NCBI RefSeq assembly: GCF_037975245.1
Contig: NC_092567.1
Span: forward strand, 23,526,376 to 23,590,375
Direction: 5' to 3'
From: Apostichopus japonicus
Lineage: Eukaryota > Echinodermata > Holothuroidea > Aspidochirotida > Stichopodidae
Length of the DNA stretch: 64,000 nucleotides
The position numbers and the translations under genes are program-made. This document shows, piece by piece, positions 48,976 to 58,971 of the stretch (within the stretch, counting starts at the first letter, position 1; each line of letters opens with the position of its first letter). The notes beneath the pieces are model-generated. The model worked only from the letters and a program-made list of their open reading frames with translations, made no database searches and was not told where the DNA came from.

Positions 48976-51456
48976 ACTTATTTTATTGGTGACAGCTTTC
49001 GACTTTAAAGCCTTCACGTGAATGCATTGAAATTGTTATCAATGGTATATTCCACGAATCTAAAAGTGACAGATAGAGGTTTGTTTACTGTTTTGAAATC
49101 GACCCATTTTGAAAGCACGTAATTTCACTGTGGAGTTTATATAACGCCGGTTACAAGAGAAGATCTAGAGTTTATTGGAAATATACCTAAACGTTTTAAC
49201 AGAAATCTTACTATTACATCAAGAGGTAATTTGGGTTTCGTATGCCGGTCTCTAATCCACTCATTTTTCTTTATCCATAAATAAGTTTTTTAACACTTTT
49301 GATTTTTATACTGGTTTTGCTTCCCCTCCTCTTCTTCCTTCCTGAGGTTTGATGTATTCATAAAAAAAAGGTTGAGACAACGTATTTTTAATTAGTTAAT
49401 TATACATGGAAGGTTACTGGAATATTCCATGTTAATTAAACTTGACCAACCCTATAAAGAATATATTATATGAGTGATGTTTATTGCCTGGTTCGTGTTA
49501 GCTCTTGTTTACTCAGCCGTTGATAGACAGACACTTGTCTGAGATATACACTTCGTTTAAAATACAGGGTTACTTATAAGAACAAAATATGTTACTCAGA
49601 TGAGTCATTAGATGTAGATAAAAAAAAAAACAGCAAGATTTCAAGATATTTAATAAGTATAACATTTACTAGGCCTAAGGTCACGAATGATATATGATAT
49701 ATATGGTGTATTTTCCCATATATAGTATATATGTATGGTGGTGTGTATACTCATATATAGGATATATATGGTGTTGTGTACTCGTATATAGTATATATAT
49801 ATATTTATATATGGTGTGTTTACTCATATATGATATATATATATATGGTGTGTATACTCCTAAACAGTATTTATATGGTGGTGTGGGTGCATTATGGAGC
49901 TTCTAAAACTGCCAACTGGCACATGTGTGGTTTGTTCATTGTCAAATTAATCAGGCATACTCAAATTATTATAAATAGCTTCAATCAAATCACATCACAT
50001 TTTACTTTAATCTGGAACACACTGATAGTCCTAGCGTATTTCAAGTATTACTTACTTAACGTTAGCTTGGGTATAATTATGACTATAAAGGAACTCTAAT
50101 TGTCCCTATGCAAGCGCGCCATCAAATGTATTGCGCCACATTATGGCCTAAGGTTCCCACATATTACTGAAGTACTGTTAAGTTAGTACTTATATACAGT
50201 AAAGTTATATACTCACATTCATACTATAATGATCACGTGATGTTGGACTTTTCATTCTGTTCACTGACAGTATTAATACTTCATTAGTGTTTTCTCTGTA
50301 ATTAGAGGAGAACAATTGTTTGTAATTAACCAAGACGGTAGTTCATCGATAAACACAAAGAATAACATATAGTATGCATCATACCCAAGTCCAAGTGAAT
50401 ACATGACGGAGATTTCATGTGACATCCCCACCACACCTCCCCCCCACCCTCCCCGTCTCTCTTCTCTTCTCCTTTCCCTTCTCTTCCCATTCCTCACTCA
50501 TTTACCCTACCTTAACGATTATACACTTATCAAAACAAATTCCATTGATTCCCAGAATGAAGATAACTTGAGAAAATAAACTGATGTTCTTCTATGTCTT
50601 ATATATAAATCACGTGAATTCCAGTAAAACGAATTACGTTTACTTTACGTTTACTGATTTATCTTAAAGTCAATAGACAGAGTTCCGCTATAGTACCGAA
50701 ATCGCCAATTTACTGTAATATTTTTCGGTTCGGGAAAATGCATTTCACGTGTATAACATTACTTACCTGTCAATAATTTGTTCATTTTATGTCCTGAAAT
50801 GAATCACCGCAATACAAATAAGGGAATTTTTTGCCCCCAACTGACTCCACCCAATATTATTTGTATACTAGTTAAACATATAATTACTTATTAAAACAAG
50901 AACGTGTGGCTACAGTCGACAGGCTCTGAGACAAATACAAAGTCACATTACAAAGTCACATACCATTTTCTTAGGTTTCAGTAAAGATTATTTAATATTC
51001 TTGGTGAACCGTTTTGTGAAGTACATCTTTAATTATGGGTTATGTATCTGCCAATCATGGGAATTTGTCAATTGTTTTTTTTGCAACGAATTGCAATTTC
51101 ACTAAGTGTATTTATTACAAGATATATAAAGTGTAACTCATTAAAAGCAATTAAAACAAACGTGGGGAATGTCAGAGCATATCCACATTGAGAAGATAAA
51201 TCTAACAACTGCTCTACAGTCTTTTTTACCGTGGGCCGCCACCCCCACCCCGCGTCCCCCACGAGACCCCTGCACAGTCATACATGCTTGTTTTCCCTAG
51301 GAAATTGAAATATGAAGTCTCAGCGAAAATGGAGAATGTTTAAGTTCTTTAGTGATGTAACACATCAAGCGATGCACTAACCAGCTGCAGGTGATGTATG
51401 AATCGAGGAACTAATCGTGTCCACAAGCCCGTATAGCCAGGAATTCTCAGTTGGAG

Positions 51457-51518
51457 GGTCACCAACAACCTAAGGAGGGGTGCCAACAATATAAGGAGGG
51501 GTGCCAACAATTCAAGTA
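51457..51518 (+). repeat. 21-bp tandem repeat, 3 copies
   Basis: Units of the type GGAGGGGTGCCAACAATATAA, the first slightly diverged, immediately before the hAT-like element at 51531. Confidence 0.85.
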
Positions 51519-51581
51519 TAGGGGTACAAGCAGGCGCGGCGGAACGGAAAAATTATTGGGGGGGGGGGCTAATGTGTGGAG

Positions 51582-51675
51582 ACTATCTAAGCGGAGCGCC
51601 ACCATCGGTTGGCGCGGAGCGTACAAGAAAATTTTGTGTTTTTTCAAACCCCAAGATGGCCGGAAACGGCACTTC
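51582..51675 (-). repeat. Conserved hAT-like core, copy 6
   Basis: Reverse-orientation copy, from ACTATCTAAGCGGAGCGCC to GGCCGGAAACGGCACTTCCC. Confidence 0.9.
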
Positions 51676-51850
51676 CCGAGTGTTTTATGCTGCGAATACC
51701 TGGCCCTAAAATATGGGTCTCAAGCCTGCAATTTCTCAGATTGCACGTAAAGTCTGTAAAAACATTGTAATTTGTATATTCGATGGTGTTTTAAGAGAGT
51801 AGCTATTACTCGTAGTGTACTCGCAAAGACGTTTTTGAGTGTAGTAAGGG

Positions 51851-52254
51851 CAGTGGCGGGGCTAGGGGTATTGGTAGGGGGGGCAAGAATGGTCTGTAGG
51901 GGCGCTTTCGACACTATCTAAGCGGAGAGCCACCACAGGTTGGCGCGGAGCGTACAGAAAATTTTTGAGTAAAGATACTCCCGAGATTGCAGGAAATGAC
52001 CCTTTCCGGGGCCTTGCTAATTTGCAGATAAACGGAGAATAAATAGGTGTCGTCGCCATTTTGTCGGAAAATACACCGACAGAATATGACAAATGTCAAT
52101 AGGTATATGAGAGCGCAATAAAATAGTCAAAAATCGCGAATAAGTAAAAAGTAGTGAAAAGCTGAAAAAGGCGTCAGCAGTCCATTTGAGTCCGTCAGGG
52201 GGGGGGGGGGGCATCCGCCCCTGACTGTATATATGGACGCTCGATCCGCCACTA
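51851..52254. mobile_element. Nested hAT-like element, TSD AGTAAGGG
   Basis: The 404-bp insertion inside 51531-52626 is flanked by the exact 8-bp duplication AGTAAGGG (51843-51850 and 52255-52262). The ends are less alike: CAGTGGCGGGGCTAGG and, reversed, TAGTGGCGGATCGAGC (11 of 16). The core is at 51913-52000 in reverse orientation, and a hairpin (GTCAGGGG pairing with CCCCTGAC) lies near the right end. Confidence 0.82.
51913..52000 (-). repeat. Conserved hAT-like core, copy 7
   Basis: Reverse-orientation copy, more diverged (ACAGG in place of ATCGG in the hairpin loop region). Confidence 0.8.
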
Positions 52255-53357
52255 AGTAAGGGGATGTTGGAGAACTGGCTGAAATGAGGCAAGTCATTGG
52301 CCTAAGACGAAGTTGTGTTACGCTTACCGGTACTCACACTCACTGCTTCCACTTTTCACGGGGCGTGAAGACGCGGTTGGGGTGACAATGTGGTCTATAG
52401 CCAAGGGACGGGCCGAGGGTCCCCAGCAATTACTAAAATTATTACACCTATAGAGTATACGTGTGCATCGGACAGATCGACAAGTATATATGCATTGAAA
52501 AATGGGCAGATGTACGTTTCGGAGCCTTGGTAAATATTGGGGGGGCTTATCATGCATTTGCCCCCTCAACTTTTTTATTGGGGGCTGAGCCCCCCCCCCC
52601 AAGCCCCCCCGGTTCCGCCGCCACTGGGTACAAGTGCTCATGTCCTATGGTGGTAGCCTAAATGGGGAGAAGTATAGAAGTCTGTACGGTAGGGGGGAGC
52701 CCCTGTGCCCGGCCTGGCGATGGGATTGCATGCCCTGGACTTAACTTACTTCTGTTACCAATAATAAAGTACCGTATATAGAAGCCACGCTCACTGGTTA
52801 CTGCCCATTGTTGTTAAATTAAGCAATAGACAATTTTGTATAGCCGAGAACCATACAAACCAGTTTTTTTAATGAAAAAGGTGTGCAAAATAATCATCTT
52901 TGATTTCATCTGCAGGGGTTTAATGTTGTTAGTTTTAAATTCTAAGTGAAACCTATACTGTTTCACGCTACAGTAGCATGCGCTACGCAGTCGTTCTAAT
53001 GGAATCAATATATCCTTCTGTCGGATTCCATGCTAACGATCGAACAGAATATTACAATATATATGCTTGTAAAAAAAGTATCACTCGTATCGATAAGATT
53101 AAAGTTTTTTCCTCTTTTAGATTTTGAAAACATGGAGCATATGGCATACATTGCGTTCCTTGGACAAATGTCGCCTAATTGATAATAAAAGCTCGCAGCT
53201 TGATCAACCAAAATAACCTTGTAAATCAAATTGTACAATAGAACTAAACTATAGCTCGTCAGTTTTGCCATATTTTTAATCTCTTCTTCTCTCCCCTCCC
53301 CCACCCCCCCCCCACCCGTCCCACTTTATGTGTTTCTATGTTTGTTATCATCCCCAG

Positions 53358-53549
53358 TGCTGTAGCGTGGTCGTATTATCTCTGGGAATATGGATGTCTG
53401 TACGGTCGTCGAAATTCGCGGAACTGTTTTCCGAAGACTATATCTCGACTGTGGCTTACATGATGATAGGGATCGGTGCCTTTCTCTTCATCGTCGGTTT
53501 CAGTGGATGCTGCGGAGCTAAGAGAGAAAGCTCTTTCTGGTTAAATATA
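53358..53549 (+). CDS. Tetraspanin exon 2 (TM1 end, small loop, TM2)
   Basis: The acceptor CATCCCCAG opens 64 codons from CCSVVVLSLGIW to SSFWLNI, then donor ATA|GTAAGT. It encodes the end of TM1, a 15-residue small outer loop, and TM2 ending in the GCCGAKRE signature, followed by the short inner loop. Confidence 0.95.
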
Positions 53550-54270
53550 GTAAGTTTATAAACAACTATTCAATCTTGTTCTCTGGTCAAGATCGATATT
53601 GGTTGGACATCGCTACTGGTGCTCCTATCCTCACCCCTCGAGAATATACGTCTTAATCTCCCATAAATATGTTACTTACACCATTTCATCACGTTCCCTG
53701 TACGACGAGCATACCCCCCCCGCCTCAACCCCACCCCTCCACCAACATCATAAAGAAACTCATCAGACCCTATCTTCAAACTATTTTGGTTACATTGCTG
53801 TTCCAGGTAGGATATCACAAATCGAGCAGTTCCTTTGAAATACATGTGATTGTGTGCAGCATGATAACGAAATCACCCCCCCCCCCCAACACACACACGC
53901 GCCCACTATACCAACCCCATGCCACCCCCACTATACATCGGAATTATCATCATGTTAGGATGACCACGGTTTCTCTATATCGAGAAAGACGTCACAGTTG
54001 TTCGACAAATACGACTACAACTTAAATTACGACACGTGGTTCATTAAGTGTATTTATAGTTAGAGTACTAATTAGGCCAACAAATGGGTCAGATTGAAAC
54101 TTTCCTCTTTTTTTAGATTGAATATGTATAATTTAGGGACGGTTACATTTTCTTAAAAAAATATCCATTTTATACATCATCATTTTTACGATATAAAATG
54201 GCTGCAGTATTCCGTATATTCGCTAAATCTCGCTATTATTATCTCCTTTCCTTTTTTGTTTATCTTGCAG
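53550..54270 (+). other. Tetraspanin intron 2
   Basis: Intronic, with poly-C and CA-rich tracts at 53877-53900. Frames covering 53599-54025 are Pro/Thr/His-rich by composition and are not coding. Confidence 0.85.
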
Positions 54271-54345
54271 TACTTTATCCTAATGCTGGCAATAATTATA
54301 GTAGAAGTTGCAGCAGGTATCATGGCGTTTGTTTATTCATCACAG
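54271..54345 (+). CDS. Tetraspanin exon 3 (TM3)
   Basis: The acceptor TATCTTGCAG opens 25 codons starting YFILMLAIIIVEVAAG and ending YSSQ, then donor CAG|GTAAGT. It is almost exactly one membrane span with the Glu often found in tetraspanin TM3. Confidence 0.95.
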
Positions 54346-55083
54346 GTAAGTCATCGTTATTCCTATAAATATTCATACCTATATCTATGCGATTTTGTTT
54401 GATATACGACATAACTGTATATAGATGTGTATCCATATAAACTAACAGCATCATCAATCTGAAGAGAAATATAAAAACTCCTACATTAAACTAACAAATT
54501 ATACTGTCCATTATGACAGGGTGAAACCTATCCCCCCACCCCTTCCCATCTCAAGTTAAATGTAGGGACGAAGCTGCTACAGTATGTTAACTAAAGAATG
54601 TGAAAATCTCTGCTACCATCTTTCATGAACAACAAATGTTTGCGTTTCGTTGCTACTATATCATAACCATGTTCACTCAAGTTACTTAACCCCCCCCCCC
54701 CCCCCAAAAAAAGGCCTATATATAACACCGTGTATCTCTCCACGCCTAGAGTCACCGTGGCAAACACGGGGCGGGAATTATTCTTATCAGAAAATTAAAC
54801 CAAAAGTCTCATCCGGCATTTTTATAAACATAAAGACTATGTAGGCTAAATATGTCTGCTATGTACTTTTCTTCGATTTAAGCTGATGACTAAATCTACA
54901 GTTACGCGATATTGTATTCATATTTTTGGGACGTAACCCTACAATATACCGACACATTATAGGTTTTTTTTTCTATCTGTATAGCGAGGGACGTTGAGAT
55001 GAAAATATTAACAACAACTTCTAAATTAAAAAATTATAACATACATTCTTCTTCTTAATTATTATGATTATTTACATTTTCAG

Positions 55084-55182
55084 ATGGAGGAATTCATGCG
55101 CATCGGTATGAATCAAACTATTGCTACTAACTACGGATATTATGATTCTGCTACAGAAGTCGTGGACACATTGCAGGAAAAT
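55084..55182 (+). CDS. Tetraspanin exon 4 (start of large outer loop)
   Basis: The acceptor CAG opens 33 codons from MEEFMRIGMNQT to TLQEN, then donor AAT|GTAAGT. It encodes the helical start of the large outer loop with the only N-glycosylation motif (NQT). Confidence 0.93.
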
Positions 55183-56146
55183 GTAAGTGTATGTAAGGTG
55201 GGCCTCTGTTAGTACGTGTGGAATCCTTCACTTGAAAATATCCAACGCTTTGTCATGTGTACGCCTCTCCGATGATTTCATTTTGATCTCTCAGTCTCAA
55301 TAATTCGTACTCTGTATTTTATACTTAATATTAATTGTTACGTTTGACTGACCTAGCAACCGATCGACTAACCGTGCGACCTATAGCGACCGAACTCAGT
55401 TATAGCAACAGCATAATTCTCACAGGGAATATAATTATCAGAACATAGACTGTTTCGTCATTAGGTGAACTAGTGGATCATTTATCCGCTATTTTGTGTA
55501 ATGTTCTTTTCTCATTTTCTTTTCATTTTTGTTGTTGCTCGAGACAAAATTTACTGCTTTAATAACAAATCTTTCTTTGGCATTAACATTTTTTATATGT
55601 TTCTATTTACCTTACTAATTGGTTTGAACAAGACTGTAACCACGTTTACCTCTGCAGACGGCGAGGGGGGTATATCAAGGGACTCAATCCCCACCCCGTT
55701 CATTACAGACAGAATTTTGCAAAAATCCTAGTGTGCAGTACATGCATAAATGACATGTATTTACGATACAACCTAAACAGTAGAAAGTAAATAAATATAG
55801 CACCATTTTGCATTTAAGAATCCTCTATACAAACATTCTCAAACGGGAGGGACACCCTTCCCCCTTAGACCCCTCCCCTTTACGTCAAGCATCGTAGCAC
55901 CCCACCCCCCAACCCCCACCAGTACAAACAAAAGGTAGTTGCGCCATAAAATATTGTTATTTAGCTGTATCCAACTCTCTTTCACCCCTTACATGATGTT
56001 CAAGGAAAAGAAAACCGACCTAGCGACTGGCCGCATTACAAACTGATTAACCGGCTGATAGGTCGTTGTCCAAGTTTTCTTCGACACGATGACAATATTT
56101 AGAGTGCTTTGCTTCAATTGTCCCTTTTTTCCCCCATTGTTTTCAG

Positions 56147-56308
56147 TTTGAGTGTTGTGGCGCTAACTCATATAAAGACTACACTTACTCAGCCTTCATG
56201 CAGGAAAGTATAGGCAGAGCCGTTCCGATATCTTGCTGTAAGACAACCCAGGATTGTGGTCTTGGAACACCTGGAAACCCAACCATTACGTTAAGTGTAT
56301 GGCCAAAT
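56147..56308 (+). CDS. Tetraspanin exon 5 (CCG and PxSCC loop core)
   Basis: The acceptor TTTTCAG opens 54 codons from FECCGANSYKDY to LSVWPN, then donor AAT|GTAAGT. It carries the family-defining CCG motif, PISCC and a further DCG cysteine. Confidence 0.96.
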
Positions 56309-56507
56309 GTAAGTGCCTTTCTCAATCTTATTCAGATATGTTACATAGGCTAATATCCTAATGTGAGAGTAAACATTTTTCGAAAACAATTCACAAATTT
56401 GAGGGAGGCTACATTTTTGGAAGTCGCAAAACTGACGACCCTTTATAAAGTTAGGTCGTTTCATTAACTGGTAAATAATATCAATGTTTTCATCCTTTCT
56501 TCTACAG

Positions 56508-56591
56508 GGGTGCGTGTCCGTGTCGATAGACACCGCCAAGAGCAATGTTGTAGCCCTTGGAGCAGTCTGTCTGGCCGTGCTGGCTGTAGAG
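56508..56591 (+). CDS. Tetraspanin exon 6 (loop end, most of TM4)
   Basis: The acceptor TTCTACAG opens 28 codons starting GCVSVS and ending VCLAVLAVE, then donor GAG|GTAAAT. GC supplies the sixth loop cysteine. TM4 continues into whichever last exon is used. Confidence 0.94.
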
Positions 56592-57219
56592 GTAAATACG
56601 GTCAGGAAATGGACCAGCTATCTCAAAAACAAAACTTTAACATCTAAAGGAGCATATTATGGATTCCCTGGCACAGATACTAGAATACCACCCCTTTTTT
56701 TAAATCAAATTTCACAAGAGATAAAGCATAAACGTGACTGAAAATAAACTTATGTTTTGGCTTATGTAGCTTCGAGAGGGGAATAGATAGAAACTGATAC
56801 AAGTTTCATGCATACCGACTTCACAGATTTGTAGTATACAAGCACCACCAACTGACTAAAGCCTCTCATAACTAAAAAGATATTACACATTACATTCAAA
56901 CTAAACGTTTCTCTAACTAATATCGTTGAGAATTTTTCCAATGTTATTATTACCCCTAAAAGCAACATATCCACTTGACACCTTCCTTAACCCCCCCCCC
57001 CCCCACCCCTTGCCCTCCAACCTCTCACCCATTCCAAATTCTTACCCCAATACATCCACAAGGATATATACTTCTACCGACAAGATATTACAATGTTACC
57101 TTCTGAGTCGATTCCACCATGCACATCCCTATTAACACATTCTCATCCCTTTAAACAGAACCTTGCGGTATACCTCATACATATAGTCACAATAGCAGTT
57201 TGCAACGCATTTTCATTTA

Positions 57220-57222
<3 letters not shown>

Positions 57223-57304
<82 letters not shown>
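57223..57304. repeat. (TA)n microsatellite in intron 6
   Basis: About 40 TA repeats, 140 bp before the proximal last exon. Its length could vary between individuals. Confidence 0.95.
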
Positions 57305-57308
<4 letters not shown>

Positions 57309-57447
57309 GCTGCTTTTTGGGGTTGAGACAGATCATGTTGCGAGCAAACATTACAAAATTCAAATTTCTGTCACCTTTCTGCGCTGCTCTGTTAATCATG
57401 AAATAATCCCTTCTTTACTATCCTTTTCCTTTTCTTTGCTCTTTCAG

Positions 57448-57498
57448 GTTGCGGCCATGATTTTCGCATGTTGTCTCAAGGACGCAGTATCGGGTTAA
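57448..57498 (+). CDS. Tetraspanin last exon A (short tail)
   Basis: The acceptor GCTCTTTCAG follows a strong pyrimidine tract. Sixteen codons, VAAMIFACCLKDAVSG, end in TAA. It completes TM4 and gives a tail with two likely palmitoylated cysteines. The resulting protein has 242 residues, a usual tetraspanin size. No AATAAA is found close downstream; weaker signals may be used. Confidence 0.85.
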   Translation, partial: VAAMIFACCLKDAVSG

Positions 57499-58614
57499 AA
57501 AATCCAAATTATTTAATTGTAATTTTTACCATTAATTTTTCCCAGACATTCTTCATTCATTTGATACTGTGAGCCGGAATTCACACATTAAGTCACACAT
57601 AACCACAATCTTAAATAACGACAAATACTATAGCTAAAGTAAATTTGATTTCTGTTTGAAGATATCATATTAAATTAGTTTTCGATATGAGAGCGAAAAA
57701 GTCTGCATGAAATTTGATAATAATAATAATAATAACACATATTTTGAGCTACCAGAGGTGTGACCTAAACATGATACTTATTTTAGCTCTGTTGTCAGTC
57801 CACCTAGCGATTCTCGTCGGTACAAGGATCACGTGTATTTGCAAAACGGTACACGAAGATACCCCCCCCCCCCTCCTCTCCCACACCACCACACTTCTGA
57901 AGAAACGACAAAGGAAGTAAAATCCATTAAAACACTATGAACAAAAAAGGAAATGCTTGTTGCAGGAATTGAATTTCATCACCAATAATTTTGTTTCAAA
58001 TATTGCTCACGTGTTTCCTATAATATGCTCCTTTAGGCATCCTGTCCAATCATACGTTATACCATACCATTCCTGCTGATCTATTCTGTGCATATTCAAT
58101 TTTTGAGATGGTGGTAACGACATGGAGAAATGTGTTCTGTGCGAGGTATCCGTTTGTTGTTTGCTCTGATTTACATTGTTTTATTTTGATTACTATCATC
58201 AGTCAAGTTGATTTGTTTGAATCATTGCAAAGTGGGGAAGGAATTGATTATAGCGGTGGCGTGAAATCGCAATGATTTCACTTGTTTTCTTCACTTGTTT
58301 ACTTGCAGTAATATAAGCTAGGTTCCTTCTAAATGAGTGGTGGCAAGGACCAAAAACTTCTGCCGAACGACCGCGCTCCTTCCCACGCCTCTTCCACCCA
58401 AGAGGCACGATAAACAGAATATTGACTTGCTTCACACTTACTAAAAGAAAGTTTCGCCAAAAGAAAAGTCATATAGAGTTGATTTGTTTATATGAGCCTT
58501 GCCAAAGTGCTTCCGAAAATAATCAATAGTTTATTTATTTCTTTGATATGATTTATTTTGAATTTGACATATTTTATTTTATATTACTTTATTATTTTTC
58601 CATTTCTTTTATAG
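57499..58614 (+). other. 3' UTR of form A and intron before last exon B
   Basis: Non-coding; contains an (AAT)n run at 57718-57735 and poly-C at 57862. No additional exon is evident. Confidence 0.6.
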
Positions 58615-58971
58615 ATTCTTAGTATGATATTTGCAAGATGTATTATAAAGAGTATCAAGAGAGCAACACACACAACCAAAACCAAAACCAAGAAAGTCAA
58701 AAGTAAACCACCAAGCAGCAAGAATGGGGGGCAACCTGGGACCAATCCTTACCCTGTTACTTATCAGCCTACAGCTCCACCATACCAAGGACCTCCTCCT
58801 AACGTTGCGAACCCGTATCATCAGCCTCCTACACTCACAGAACAAGAAGTGTTGCCAATTGCTGTTGCACAGAATCCGGTCCAAAATAAATATGCAAATG
58901 AAGATGTACCAGTCAATAATAACGATATGAAGAATGTACCAAAGGAACAAGACAACGCTGGTTATTTCTAA
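58615..58971 (+). CDS. Tetraspanin last exon B (long PTAP-containing tail)
   Basis: The acceptor TTTCTTTTATAG opens 118 codons ending in TAA. The first residues ILSMIFARCIIK align with VAAMIFACCLK of exon A, so both complete TM4 in phase 0. The tail then has a Lys/Thr-rich basic stretch (residues 241-262 of the 344-residue form), a Pro/Tyr/Gln-rich stretch with PTAPPYQGPPP at 278-288, and an acidic, Asn-rich end (NAGYF). PTAP is the classic binding motif for TSG101 of ESCRT-I; use of it here is an inference. No PPxY or Y-x-x-hydrophobic motif was seen. This could also be read as part of a separate gene, but no other upstream exon fits. Confidence 0.85.
   Translation: MLSMIFARCIIKSIKRATHTTKTKTKKVKSKPPSSKNGGQPGTNPYPVTYQPTAPPYQGPPPNVANPYHQPPTLTEQEVLPIAVAQNPVQNKYANEDVPVNNNDMKNVPKEQDNAGYF

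Larger units (their letters stand above)
47550..51530 (+). other. Tetraspanin intron 1, first part
   Basis: Intronic AT-rich sequence. It holds one TGACGTCA palindrome at 47815-47822, a GGAGGAAGGGGG purine minisatellite at 48880-48975, TA-rich runs with TATGGTG repeats at 49690-49880 and three 21-bp repeats at 51457-51518. Its small frames lack coding evidence. Confidence 0.7.
51531..52626. mobile_element. hAT-like element in tetraspanin intron 1, TSD GGTACAAG
   Basis: The 1096-bp insertion is flanked by the exact 8-bp duplication GGTACAAG (51523-51530 and 52627-52634). The left end is CAGGCGCGGCGGAACG; the reverse complement of the right end is CAGTGGCGGCGGAACC (13 of 16). It is in reverse orientation: the core is 51 bp from the left end, and a G/C-run hairpin (GGGGGCTGAGCCCCC) is near the right end. 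It hosts a second insertion at 51851-52254; without that and its duplicated target, the original element was about 690 bp. Confidence 0.88.
47421..58971 (+). other. Tetraspanin gene (7 coding exons, alternative last exons)
   Basis: Tetraspanins are four-pass membrane proteins that organise membrane domains with integrins and other partners. The spliced frame reads through seven coding exons, all ending in phase 0. Residues 1-22 (exon 1) and 23-34 form the cytoplasmic start and TM1. A short outer loop follows at about 36-50. TM2 is near 52-72 and ends in the family signature GCCGAKRE (72-79). TM3 is at about 86-108. The large outer loop is about 112-206, with CCG at 147-149, PISCC at 171-175, C181 and GC at 199-200. 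These six cysteines suit three disulphides. TM4 starts near 210 and crosses the junction to the last exon. One N-glycosylation site, NQT, is at 121-123. Juxtamembrane cysteines (5, 23, 24, 73, 74) are likely palmitoylation sites. The subfamily cannot be assigned by eye. Two last exons give proteins of 242 or 344 residues. Intron 1 is 5.8 kb. Confidence 0.93.

Noticed and set aside
53599..54025. Pro/Thr/His-rich frames in intron 2
   Set aside because: They lie between well-supported tetraspanin exons and follow poly-C and CA-rich composition.
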